From Algihabitans albus (lineage in GTDB: Bacteria; Pseudomonadota; Alphaproteobacteria; Kiloniellales; DSM-21159): a stretch of DNA of 64,000 nucleotides. Made by a program: the position numbers and the translations under genes. Below are positions 24,505 through 32,852 of this stretch, one piece after another. Below the pieces are notes generated by a model. It was not told the DNA's origin, did not search any database, and saw only the letters and a list, made by a program, of their open reading frames with translations. The stretch is from positions 475,087 through 539,086 of the forward strand of contig NZ_QXNY01000006.1 of the NCBI RefSeq assembly GCF_003572205.1. Reading direction: 5' to 3'. The stretch's first letter is position 1; each line of letters begins with the position of its first letter.

Positions 24505-25629
24505 CTAGCCGTCTTCCAGATGCAGCAGCAAGGGCAGGGACAGAGCCAGCGCGATGGTCGCCGGCGTCCAGGCTGCCATCGCAACCGGCAGCTTGCCCGA
24601 GATGCCGAGTGCAAACACCAGACTGGACATGAAGTACAGCACAAAACCGCAGATCACTCCGGCCAGGATGATCAGGCCGACGCGGCCGCGCCTCTGCGGC
24701 CGGAGCGAGAAGGTCGCGGCGAGTACGACCATGGCCGTGAAGAGCAAGGGCAGCGCGAGGAGCTTGTTGAACTCGAGCCGATGCTGCTGCGTCGAGAAAC
24801 CGGCCTCCTGCAGCAGGCGAATGAACTCCGGAAGATCCCAGAACGAGAGGGTTTCGGCCGGGGCGAAGCTCTCCAGGATCTTCCGCGAGGTCAGGTTTGT
24901 GGGGATCCGGACTTCCCGCTCGAAGATCGTCGGCGTGCCCGCCTGGCTCAGCCAGACGTCGCGCATCGCCCAGTATCCCGGTTCGAGGGTGGCTGAGGAG
25001 GCATCCATACGGTTGAGGAACTCTTCGTCCTGATAGCGGAAGACGATGACTTCGTAGAGCGTCATGGTCTCTTCGTCGGCGCGACTGGCATGCAGCATCA
25101 GCCTGTCGGCGCCCTGGTCCTGCCGCAGCCAGAGGCCGCCACCGCGCAGGGCGAGCGACGGGCCGGGGGTCGGATCGTAACTCTCCTCGATCTGGTCCGC
25201 GCGCGAAAGCAGTGTCGCACCCACCGGATTGAGGATGGTCATGGTCAGAATACCGACCAGGACCGAAAGCGCGACGGCCGGCAGCAGGAACTGCCAGGCG
25301 GAAACGCCCGCGGCGCGGGTCACCACCAGTTCGTTGGTGCGGGTCAGCCTCCAGAAGGTGAACATGGCCGCCCCCAGCACGACGAAGGGCATGGTTTCCT
25401 GGATGAGGGATGGGAGGCGAAATACGGCGACGCTCAAGACGATGCCGAAGGTGACGCCGTCGCGGTTGGCCATTCGGTCCATCCGGTCGGCGGTCCCCGC
25501 CAAGAGCACGATGCCGGAGATCGCGAGCAGAAACACGATGAACCAGAGCATGTACTGCCGGGCAATGTACCCGCTCAACGTCCAGGATAGACGCCGGCGG
25601 TGGCGCGGCATCGCAGCGGCTGCCGTCAT
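24505..25629 (-). CDS. lptG: LPS export permease LptG
   Basis: 374 residues from ATG 25629; ATG 25611 is equally possible. Six membrane helices: three near the N-terminus (WTLSGYIARQYMLWFIVFLL is the first) and three near the C-terminus (LALPLLFTAMVVLAATFSL and the next two), flanking a periplasmic beta-jellyroll (about 140-270). RAAGVSAWQFLLP is the coupling-helix region. LptG works with LptF and the LptB ATPase to extract LPS. No lptF is found upstream, although it normally precedes lptG in this locus. Confidence 0.93.
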   Translation of the reverse strand: MTAAAAMPRHRRRLSWTLSGYIARQYMLWFIVFLLAISGIVLLAGTADRMDRMANRDGVTFGIVLSVAVFRLPSLIQETMPFVVLGAAMFTFWRLTRTNELVVTRAAGVSAWQFLLPAVALSVLVGILTMTILNPVGATLLSRADQIEESYDPTPGPSLALRGGGLWLRQDQGADRLMLHASRADEETMTLYEVIVFRYQDEEFLNRMDASSATLEPGYWAMRDVWLSQAGTPTIFEREVRIPTNLTSRKILESFAPAETLSFWDLPEFIRLLQEAGFSTQQHRLEFNKLLALPLLFTAMVVLAATFSLRPQRRGRVGLIILAGVICGFVLYFMSSLVFALGISGKLPVAMAAWTPATIALALSLPLLLHLEDG

Positions 25630-26025
25630 GTCCCGCGGGCTCCGCTCCGCCGGCCCTCGGCCGACGACGCCCCTTGATCGTTGCTCTGTTCGACCGTCTT
25701 GGTCACTCGGTCGCTTTCCCTCGTCATCGAAGGCTGTCGTTATCGAAGGTTGCGGCCGTCTAGGGCTGCTCCTTCTGGGTCTCCCGCCTTGGCCCTGCGT
25801 CGAACGACGCTGCGCCAACCGACACCAGGCTGCCGAAAGCCCGATTGGGACAACGCGATGGGACGGTGAAGGGATAACGTGATTGCGCGCGCCGCGTCCA
25901 GCTTCGACCCGCCCGTCGGCGGCTCGGTAACTTCCGAAACCGAGGCCGAAACCTACCTGAGGCTCGCTGGCCCTATCGTTGACAGGGAGCAGCGCGGATT
26001 CTAACGCTTTGCGCTAGAGCGCGAT

Positions 26026-26063
26026 CGCCCCGGGCGGAAGGGGTTTTGCTTCCACCCGGGGCG
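26026..26063. repeat. Palindromic repeat A (15-bp arms)
   Basis: CGCCCCGGGCGGAAG, an eight-base loop, then CTTCCACCCGGGGCG: 15-base arms with one mismatch. The flanks GCGAT and ATCGC extend the symmetry beyond a three-base bulge. GCGTGAATCGCTC after it resembles sequence at 10047-10060. It lies between divergent genes, which argues for a dispersed repeat rather than a terminator. Confidence 0.65.
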
Positions 26064-26087
26064 TGAATCGCTCGCTAGGCTCATGAA

Positions 26088-26149
26088 AGAGCAGGATTGC
26101 CTTAGGTGATATCGCCAGAGCGATTCCATCTAAGGCAATCCTGCTCTAG
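26088..26149. repeat. Palindromic repeat B (18-bp perfect arms)
   Basis: AGAGCAGGATTGCCTTAG (26088-26105) and its exact complement CTAAGGCAATCCTGCTCT (26130-26147) flank a 24-base loop. The right side (26120-26149, GCGATTCCAT...TGCTCTAG) matches the ends of the element at 9270-9299. This form, with CTAG at the tip and GATTCCA inside, is like intergenic palindromic repeats common in alphaproteobacteria. Confidence 0.7.
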
Positions 26150-26239
26150 AGTTTCCGCGACCCTTTCGGGAACCGCCCGAACGATCCCCTTGGCGCGGGC
26201 CTGACGGCCCGCGCGACAGCCCTACAGTACGGAGGCCCC

Positions 26240-27787
26240 ATGCGTATCTCCTTTGCCGCGCCCGCCGAATCGAAGTCCGGAGCTGTTGCCGGGCTGGTCA
26301 CCGAGGGGGGAACGCTCGCCCCAAGTCTGGCCGATCTGGACGGACGACTGGGCGGCGCGTTGGCGCGGGCGATCAAGTCCAGCCGTTTCACCGGTAAAAA
26401 GGGTGAAATCCTGGAGGTTTTGGCGCCCGCGGGTTTGTCGGCCAGCCGGGTCGTCCTGCTCGGCCTGGGTAAGCCCGCCGAGGCCGGGCCGCTCGATTTC
26501 GAGCGGATCGGCGGCGATCTGCTGGTCAGACTTAACGCGGCCGGCGAGAAGGAGGCGGCCGTGACCGTCGACGCGCTGCCGGATTTCAGGCTCGAGCCTT
26601 CGGAAGTCGCGGCGCGCGTGGCCTTCGGCGCTCAGTTGCGCAGCTACCGCTTCGACAAGTACCGCACCACGGAGAAGCCCGAGCGTAAACCCAGCCTCAA
26701 GAAGCTGACGGTCATGGCGGCTGCCGCTGCGGGCGCCAAGAAGGCCTATGCGAAGCTGGAGAAGATCGGCGAAGGCGTCTTCGCCACCCGGGACCTCTGC
26801 TCCGAACCGGCGAACGTCCTCTATCCGGAAAGCTTTGCCAAACAGGCCAAGAAAGCCCTCGAGAAAGTCGGGGTCGAGGTCGAGATTCTCGGCGAGAAGG
26901 AGATGGACAAGCTCGGGATGGGATCGCTCCTGGGCGTGGGGCAGGGGTCCGTGCGCGAGTCCCAGCTTCTGATTCTGCGCTGGATGGGATCCGGCAAGGC
27001 CGTGAAGGGCAAGTCCAAGTCCGCGAGCCGCTCGAAGGGTAAGGCGGTCGCTGGCCTGCCATTGGCGATCGTCGGCAAGGGCGTGTGCTTCGATACCGGC
27101 GGTATCTCGATCAAGCCGGCTGCCGGCATGGAAGACATGAAGTGGGACATGGGCGGAGCTGGCGTCGTGGTCGGCCTGTTCCACGCCCTGGCGGCCCGTA
27201 AGGCCAAGATCGACGTGATCGGCGCCTGCGCGCTGGTCGAGAATATGCCGGACGGCAATGCGCAGCGCCCGGGCGACGTCGTCCACTCCATGTCCGGCCA
27301 GACGATCGAAGTGATCAACACCGATGCCGAGGGCCGCCTCATCCTGGCCGATGCGCTCTGGTACGTGCAGGAAACCTACAAACCCAAGGCCATCGTCGAT
27401 CTCGCGACGCTGACCGGGGCGATCATGGTGGCGCTGGGCAGAACCCATGCGGGTCTGTTCAGCAACGACGACGAGCTGTCGGAACGTATCCTGGCAGCCG
27501 GCAAGACCGTCGGCGAACCCTGCTGGCGCATGCCGATGGGCGAGGACTTCGATCGGATGATCGATAGCGATATCGCCGATATGAAGAACGTCGGTGGGCG
27601 CTGGGGCGGCTCGATCACTGCGGCGCAGTTCCTCGAGCGCTTCATTCAGGACGGGACCGCCTGGGCGCATCTCGACATCGCCGGCGTTACCTGGTCGGAC
27701 AAGGACCGGCCGACCGGCCCGAAGGGCGCGACGGGCTTCGGCGTTCGGCTGCTCGACGAATTGGTGGCGAAGCACTACGAGAAGTAG
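26240..27787 (+). CDS. pepA: Leucyl aminopeptidase (M17 family)
   Basis: 515 residues. The C-terminal catalytic half has GKGVCFDTGGISIKPAAGM (Lys and Asp metal ligands), WDMGGAGVV, ALVENMPDG and the signature NTDAEGRLIL near residue 360. It is a hexameric two-metal enzyme removing N-terminal residues in the cytosol; in some bacteria PepA also binds DNA. A short lysine-rich insert (KGKSKSASRSKGK, about 255-267) before the catalytic block is unusual. It is divergent from the lpt genes; the holC gene that often follows pepA is not present. Confidence 0.95.
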   Translation: MRISFAAPAESKSGAVAGLVTEGGTLAPSLADLDGRLGGALARAIKSSRFTGKKGEILEVLAPAGLSASRVVLLGLGKPAEAGPLDFERIGGDLLVRLNAAGEKEAAVTVDALPDFRLEPSEVAARVAFGAQLRSYRFDKYRTTEKPERKPSLKKLTVMAAAAAGAKKAYAKLEKIGEGVFATRDLCSEPANVLYPESFAKQAKKALEKVGVEVEILGEKEMDKLGMGSLLGVGQGSVRESQLLILRWMGSGKAVKGKSKSASRSKGKAVAGLPLAIVGKGVCFDTGGISIKPAAGMEDMKWDMGGAGVVVGLFHALAARKAKIDVIGACALVENMPDGNAQRPGDVVHSMSGQTIEVINTDAEGRLILADALWYVQETYKPKAIVDLATLTGAIMVALGRTHAGLFSNDDELSERILAAGKTVGEPCWRMPMGEDFDRMIDSDIADMKNVGGRWGGSITAAQFLERFIQDGTAWAHLDIAGVTWSDKDRPTGPKGATGFGVRLLDELVAKHYEK

Positions 27788-27894
27788 GGCAGCCTGGCTG
27801 CGCCCCCAGGAACCAACGAGCGGTGGGACCAACGAGCAGTCGCGGAGCTGGTAGTTGAGCTGGTCTTTGCTCGCATCGGCGGACTGTCGAGCGG

Positions 27895-27927
27895 ATCTTC
27901 AGGTTTTATTCACGGTAACCTGAAGAT
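27895..27927. promoter_or_regulatory. Eleven-pair perfect hairpin between pepA and the M23 gene
   Basis: ATCTTCAGGTT, an 11-base loop, AACCTGAAGAT. It begins 108 bases past the pepA stop and has no T-run. It may end pepA transcription or belong to the promoter region of the next operon. The rest of 27788-28159 (372 bases) shows only a short direct repeat (CCAACGAGCNGT, about 27813 and 27829) and no supported gene. Confidence 0.4.
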
Positions 27928-28159
27928 GCTGTTCGGGACGGTCGGTCGAGTCGGCTTTGCTCGTCGACCCAATGCTTTAACTTGTTTGGTAAGGTTTGCG
28001 CGGCTAATCTTCGGCTGTCCTGGAACGGGAAATCCAAGGGCATGACGCAAGGTCGGGGGGATCGCCCTAGCGTCGCTGTTGCATCGTTTGGGGCGGCAAT
28101 GCCGCGGCAGACGGTGGCGGGTCGGGGAGATGGGGCACAGAGAGGGAGAAATTGCCGTC

Positions 28160-29920
28160 GTGGCTGATCAGCCCGCACGTTCAGGTTGTGCGTCCTCTGA
28201 GACCGACAGCGGATCAGTGGGCGCGCAGGAGCTAGCCTCCGGCGTTTCCGCGCCGTTCGGGACCGGTCGCTTGCGCCGCCGTACGCGTCTGCTGACGCGT
28301 ATGAACCTCTGGCTCGACCGTTTCTTCTTCGATCGCGAGATCTTTATCCGTAGCAACGATAAGGTTCGCTATCTCCGTCTGTCCGGGCGTGCGCAGAAGC
28401 TGACGGCCGTCGCTGTCGTTTCGGTTCTCGGCTGGGCGGCTGCCGGCAGTTTTGGTATCGGCCTTCAGCAAAGTATTCTTGCGGAGCGCTCGGCGCTGAT
28501 CGAGCAGCAACAGCTCACCTATCTCGAGCTGATGTCCGAGATCAGCGACTATCATGCACAGTTCACCCGCATCACCACCGATCTCGAGGCCAATCAGAAC
28601 TACCTGCTCGACGTTTTGCGGGAAGACGGCATCGCACCCGACAAGCTGGCCGGAATTGCCGATGGGCTGAATCCGATCGAGGAAGCCGACGACCGCATGA
28701 CAGTGGCGCGCGAGTCCCTGCGCAACCGTCTCACGACCTTCGAGACCAGCTTGAACGAGATTGCGCAGCGCAACGAAGCGCTGCAAGGCCAGGTGGCTTC
28801 GCTGCGGGCGACCTTGCATGCCACCGAGGCCGAGCGCATCCAGATTTCAGAGGCGCGGGCGCGGCTCGACCGACGGCTGATTTCGGCGAAGTCGCAGCTA
28901 ACGGATGCCAGAATCGCGAACCGGCATCTCCAGAGCAGACTGGCCGAGTTGCATCACAAGCTCGCGACGGCCGGCCAGGAAGTTGCGGATCTGAGCGAGC
29001 TGCGCGACCTTCTGAAGGCCGATATCGTCGGTTTGCAGGGCGAGGTCAACGCGGCGCTCAGGCGCGAAACCCGGCTGCAGCAGAGGCTGGCCGCGCTCGG
29101 CATGGAACTGCAGCAGGCCGTGGCGCGTGGCGATTCGCTGCAGAGCGATCGCCAAAGAATGGCGGCCCAACTGGTGACCGCTTTCGCACAGATGGGCCGG
29201 TTGCGCTCCGCTCAGCAAGCTCTGCTGGAGCGCCTGGACAGCAGGACCGCAAGCTCGATCGACGCGCTCGAGGCAGCGCTGACCATGACGGGGCTCGAGG
29301 TCGAGCCCTTGATCGCCGGCCTTGAGGCCGATCTGCGCTTGGCCCGTGCCGACAGGCTCGGTGATCTGGACGTCGGACGGGGCGGTCCCTTCCTGCCGGC
29401 CGGGTTGGCGGGGCCTCCGGACCCCCATTCGGACCGCCTGGAAGTGACTTACAGCATGCTTGATCAGCGTCTCGACCGCTGGGATGCCATCAAAACCCTG
29501 TTCGAGGTCATGCCCGTCGCGGCCCCGATGCGCGAATACCGCATTACCAGCGGCTTCGGTCAGCGCAAGGACCCCGTGAATGGCAAGCGCGCGCGGCACG
29601 AAGGCTTGGATCTGGTCGGCCGACTGCGAGAGCCGATCCTGGCAACCGCGCCCGGCAAGGTGACCTTCGCCGGCACCAAAGGCGCCTACGGGCGGATGGT
29701 CGAGATCGACCACGGTCACGGCTTTAAGACTCGCTATGCTCATCTTCGCGCCATAGAGGTGGAAGCTGGCGACATGGTCTCCTTCGGCCAAGAGGTCGGG
29801 CAGATGGGCAATTCGGGACGGAGTACGGGGCCTCATCTGCACTATGAGATCCTGTTCGACGGCACCCCCTACGATCCGGCTGACTTCCTGAAGGCAGGTA
29901 GGCATGTTTTCAAAGGGTAA
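28160..29920 (+). CDS. Membrane-anchored M23 family endopeptidase with coiled coil
   Basis: 586 residues from GTG 28160 (AGGGAG upstream); ATG 28130 or ATG 28301 (MNLWLDRFFFDREIFIRS) are alternatives, and relatives begin near the last. One N-terminal transmembrane helix (LTAVAVVSVLGWAAAGSFGI) is followed by long coiled coil (roughly residues 100-370). The C-terminal LytM/M23 domain has metal ligands in RHEGLDLVG and GPHLHYEI. It should cleave peptidoglycan cross-bridges in the periplasm. Its 3' end overlaps the bactofilin gene by 17 bases, a pairing known for shape and cell-wall control. Confidence 0.9.
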   Translation: MADQPARSGCASSETDSGSVGAQELASGVSAPFGTGRLRRRTRLLTRMNLWLDRFFFDREIFIRSNDKVRYLRLSGRAQKLTAVAVVSVLGWAAAGSFGIGLQQSILAERSALIEQQQLTYLELMSEISDYHAQFTRITTDLEANQNYLLDVLREDGIAPDKLAGIADGLNPIEEADDRMTVARESLRNRLTTFETSLNEIAQRNEALQGQVASLRATLHATEAERIQISEARARLDRRLISAKSQLTDARIANRHLQSRLAELHHKLATAGQEVADLSELRDLLKADIVGLQGEVNAALRRETRLQQRLAALGMELQQAVARGDSLQSDRQRMAAQLVTAFAQMGRLRSAQQALLERLDSRTASSIDALEAALTMTGLEVEPLIAGLEADLRLARADRLGDLDVGRGGPFLPAGLAGPPDPHSDRLEVTYSMLDQRLDRWDAIKTLFEVMPVAAPMREYRITSGFGQRKDPVNGKRARHEGLDLVGRLREPILATAPGKVTFAGTKGAYGRMVEIDHGHGFKTRYAHLRAIEVEAGDMVSFGQEVGQMGNSGRSTGPHLHYEILFDGTPYDPADFLKAGRHVFKG

Positions 29921-30476
29921 GAAGAAGGGCGACGGCGCTGCCGCCTCGCCGAACGACTCAGGTGCCGGCGGTGTCTCGCTCGCGCCCGGAACCAGTGGTT
30001 CGGCGAGTGGATCGGCCCGTCGCCAGCCGAGCGGCGTCCCCTCCATCATCAGTGCCGACCTGACGATCGAAGGAAATCTCGTGAGTCACGGGGATCTGCA
30101 GATCGACGGCACGGTCCAGGGCGACATCTGCAGTCGGACGCTGACCCTCGGCGAAGACGGCCGCATCGAGGGAGCGATCGAAGCGGAGACGGTGCGTCTC
30201 TGCGGCGAGGTCGACGGACAGGTGAAAGCGGCGACCGTGGTGGTGACGAAGACCGCCAAGATACGCGGCGACATCGTTCATGACAGCTTGGCGATCGAAG
30301 CCGGGGCTTTCATCGACGGCCATTGCCGCCGTGACGCCGCGGGCACGACCTCCGTGTCTCTGCTCGACAACAAGCCGCTGGCCGGCAAGCCGGTTTCTCC
30401 AGGTGCGAACGGCCGGGTTTCCAGCGATTCGATCTCCAGCGGGTCGGCCGGCAGCGAAACCAAGCCGGTCATCTAG
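29904..30476 (+). CDS. Bactofilin (polymer-forming cytoskeletal protein)
   Basis: 190 residues with disordered Gly/Ser/Pro ends and a central bactofilin domain (about 50-150): SIISADLTIEGNLVSHGDLQ and DGTVQGDI start a series of short beta turns with repeated GxI/GxV steps that build the right-handed beta-helix. MFSKGKKK at the start matches the short membrane-targeting peptide of many bactofilins. Bactofilins polymerise without nucleotide and localise wall enzymes. Overlap with the M23 gene upstream implies translational coupling and a joint role. Confidence 0.93.
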   Translation: MFSKGKKKGDGAAASPNDSGAGGVSLAPGTSGSASGSARRQPSGVPSIISADLTIEGNLVSHGDLQIDGTVQGDICSRTLTLGEDGRIEGAIEAETVRLCGEVDGQVKAATVVVTKTAKIRGDIVHDSLAIEAGAFIDGHCRRDAAGTTSVSLLDNKPLAGKPVSPGANGRVSSDSISSGSAGSETKPVI

Positions 30477-30565
30477 GACCTCTACTCAACTGCGGTTTTC
30501 CTGAGTCTTCCGTCCTCAGGTGTGAGTCGGTCTTCCAAGTTGTCCCAAGGCCGGGAGAGGATCGG

Positions 30566-30930
30566 ATGGTAGGGCTTTAAGTGGCTTTCGGACGAGGAGT
30601 GGTCGCGGATCGAACCCTGTCCTCCGCGAGGTCGCTGCGGCAGGCACCACGTCGAGGACCATAACCGGTGGAGCAAACGGCGGCCCCGAAACTACCTGTC
30701 CGCCGAACCTGCTCGACCGAATGCGGATGCGTTCCCGTCATCCCTGCGAAACCAATCCGCAAGTACCCCCGATCATACGACACCGTCGCCTAACGAGCCT
30801 CAAACCTCATGGAGCGGATGCTCTTCCGTCGGCTCAAGGATTTCAGGAGGACCGCCACCCGCGACGACAAGCCGGCGGATATCTTCCTGGCGGCTTCCGC
30901 CACCTGGTGAATCATTTCCGCCGGTCGCGG
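30566..30930 (+). pseudogene. Relic of an IS5-family transposase
   Basis: The start reads MVGL, a stop, then LSDEEWSRIEPC-like codons in a shifted frame, the typical IS5-group N-terminus. After a deletion come codons for IPAKPIRKYPRSYDTVAYRAS and, after further frame changes, MERM...RRLKDFRRTATRDDKPADIFLA, the typical C-terminus with the RLKDFRR-ATRYDK catalytic-Glu region. Several stops and at least two frameshifts make it inactive. I see no clear terminal inverted repeats. The 500 bases between bactofilin and the next gene hold nothing else. Confidence 0.75.
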
Positions 30931-30976
30931 AAGACGCGCTCCAACTATCTGAGTCCAAACTCCCTTTCGGGCCGGG

Positions 30977-31999
30977 TCAGGCGTCGGGTTCGCTCTCCAG
31001 CGCAGCGGCAAGCCGTGCCGGGTCGACGTTGCCGCCCGAGAGGGTGATGCAGATCGTTTCGCCGGCATCGATGTCGAGTTTGCCGGCGAGCAGGGCTGCG
31101 AGGCAGACGGCTCCACCCGGTTCCACCACCAGTTTCAGGCGGCGAAAAGCATAGGACATCGCCCGTTCGACTTCGCCGTCGGTCACGGTCAAGCCGGCCG
31201 TCACGCGGCGGGTGTTGATCGGGAAGGTCACCTCGCCCGGCATCGCCGCGAGCAGCGCATCGCAGATCGAACGGCCGCCGGCCTCGTTCGCCAGCCTTCG
31301 GCCGGCGGCGAGGGACCGGGCGGTATCGTCGAAACCTTCGGGCTCGCAGGTGTAGAGCCGGGTCCGGGGACTCAGCGCCTCAAGAGCCAGAGCGATGCCG
31401 GCCGTCAGCCCGCCGCCGCCGCAACAGACCAGAACCCGGTCGGGCCGCAGGTCTCGGGCAGCGGCCTGCTCCAGCAGCTCCAGTCCGCAGGTCCCCTGGC
31501 CGGCGATGACCTTGGGGTCGTCGTAGGGCCTGACCAGGGTACGGCCGCGTTCGGCGACCAGCCTCTCGCCGATGGCCTCGCGCTCCTCGCGGTATCGGTC
31601 GTAGAGCAGCACCTCGGCGCCGTACCCCCGGGTGTTGGCGATCTTGATGGCCGGGGCGTCGGCGGGCATGACGATGGTCGCCGGCGTGCCGAAGATCTGC
31701 GCGGCAGCCGCGACTCCCTGGGCATGATTGCCCGAGGAGAAGGCAACCACGCCGCGCGCGCGCTGCTCCGGCGTCATGCTGGCGAGGAAGTTGTAAGCCC
31801 CCCGAAACTTGAAGGAGCCGGTGCGCTGGAGATTCTCGCACTTCAGCAGGATCCGGTAGCCCAGCCGCGTGGAGAGTTCGGGCGCCGCCAGCAGGGGCGT
31901 CGTCACCGCTTCCGCCGCGATCCGCCGCCGCGCGGCTTCCAGGTCCGCGACGGTCACCGCTTCAGGCGGCTGGGGTGTCGATTGCGGCAAAGAACTCAT
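30977..31999 (-). CDS. Threonine/serine dehydratase-like PLP enzyme
   Basis: 340 residues from ATG 31999 (GGAGG six bases ahead), overlapping the end of the hydrolase gene by 38 bases. Fold-type II PLP enzyme: GSFKFRGAYN holds the Schiff-base Lys (near 60), SSGNHAQGVA binds the carboxylate and CGGGGLTAG the phosphate. There is no ACT regulatory domain, so it is a catabolic-type or related enzyme (threonine deaminase, serine racemase or hydroxyectoine-pathway EutB type). It is the last gene of an overlapping trio with a hydrolase and a haloacid-type HAD enzyme. Confidence 0.85.
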   Translation of the reverse strand: MSSLPQSTPQPPEAVTVADLEAARRRIAAEAVTTPLLAAPELSTRLGYRILLKCENLQRTGSFKFRGAYNFLASMTPEQRARGVVAFSSGNHAQGVAAAAQIFGTPATIVMPADAPAIKIANTRGYGAEVLLYDRYREEREAIGERLVAERGRTLVRPYDDPKVIAGQGTCGLELLEQAAARDLRPDRVLVCCGGGGLTAGIALALEALSPRTRLYTCEPEGFDDTARSLAAGRRLANEAGGRSICDALLAAMPGEVTFPINTRRVTAGLTVTDGEVERAMSYAFRRLKLVVEPGGAVCLAALLAGKLDIDAGETICITLSGGNVDPARLAAALESEPDA

Positions 32000-32852
32000 C
32001 GATGGCCTCCAGGACTTCCGGTTCGTCGAGCGAGGGGGCATGGCCCAGTCCGGCCACGGTCACGGAAACCAGGTCCGGATGGCCCGTCTCCATGCGGGCC
32101 AGCGTCTCGGCCGATAGAATGGGCGAGGTCTCGCCCCGTAGTACCAAGACAGGCAGGCGTCCGAGGCCGGCGAAAAGATGCCAGAGATCGGGCAATTCGC
32201 CTGCCGTCTGCGTGAGCGGTTTGACGATGGCCGTATCCCAGTCGACGTGCAACTGCCCGTCGTCGCCTTGCCGGTAGGTACCCTCGGCGAAGCGACGCCA
32301 GGTCTCCTCGTTGCGAAAGGCGATCTCTCCGAAGGCCTCCTTCAGGAAGCGGGTTGCGGCGTCCAGGTCCGGTTGCGCCGCGTCCTGGCCGACGTAGGCC
32401 ATGATCTTGTCCAGCGAGCTGCCCTCGAACTCGGGGCCGATGTCGTTGAGCACCGCCCCGGCCAGGCTGCCGGGCTGGCTGGTCGCCAACCCCATGGCCA
32501 GCAGTCCGCCGAGCGAGGTGCCGACGGCGACGAAGCGATGCAGGCCGGCGACGCTCAGCAGATGGCGGAGATCGTCGAGATACTGAACGGGATGGTAGCT
32601 GCGCCAGTCGTCCGCATAGTCGGATCGGCCACGTCCGCGGTAGTCGGGACAGATCACCCGCCGCCGCTCGGACAGGCGCTCCGCCAGGCGATGGAAGTCC
32701 TTGGAATTGCGCGACAGTCCGCCAAGGCAAACCGCCGCCGGTCCGGCACCTTCCGCCGGTCCCGGATAGTCCCGGTAGTAGAGGCCGGTGCCGTCCTGTG
32801 CGGAAAGGCGCCGCTCTCGGTAGCTGGTCCGCAGCACGGTCTTTTCGCTCAA
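31962..32852 (-). CDS. Alpha/beta hydrolase of the HAD-hydrolase-dehydratase operon
   Basis: 296 residues. VCLGGLSRNSKDF is the oxyanion segment, CPDYRGRGRSDY the loop after strand 4, and GTSLGGLLAMG (near residue 112) the nucleophile elbow. Late Asp and His (PVLVLRGETSPIL and GLGHAPSLDEP) complete the triad. Its start overlaps the stop of the upstream HAD gene as ATGA, and its end overlaps the dehydratase gene, so all three are translationally linked. It resembles the haloalkane-dehalogenase/proline-iminopeptidase-like branch, but the Ser nucleophile indicates an esterase or lactonase. Confidence 0.85.
   Translation of the reverse strand: MSEKTVLRTSYRERRLSAQDGTGLYYRDYPGPAEGAGPAAVCLGGLSRNSKDFHRLAERLSERRRVICPDYRGRGRSDYADDWRSYHPVQYLDDLRHLLSVAGLHRFVAVGTSLGGLLAMGLATSQPGSLAGAVLNDIGPEFEGSSLDKIMAYVGQDAAQPDLDAATRFLKEAFGEIAFRNEETWRRFAEGTYRQGDDGQLHVDWDTAIVKPLTQTAGELPDLWHLFAGLGRLPVLVLRGETSPILSAETLARMETGHPDLVSVTVAGLGHAPSLDEPEVLEAIDEFFAAIDTPAA

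Larger units (their letters stand above)
25630..26239. other. Long divergent gap between lptG and pepA, lptF missing
   Basis: 610 bases without a gene I can support. In related alphaproteobacteria lptF (about 1.1 kb) occupies this place. Six frames were read for its membrane-helix signature and none was found, so there is no recognisable relic. The pepA-proximal third is filled with two palindromic repeats (26026-26063 and 26088-26149). Confidence 0.6.

Noticed and set aside
26088..26149. Rho-independent terminator
   Set aside because: It lies between divergent gene starts, has a 24-base loop and no T-run, and part of it recurs elsewhere.
27982..28167. Possible small gene of 61 codons before the M23 peptidase
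   Set aside because: Low-complexity composition, no ribosome site, and it overlaps the probable leader of the M23 gene.
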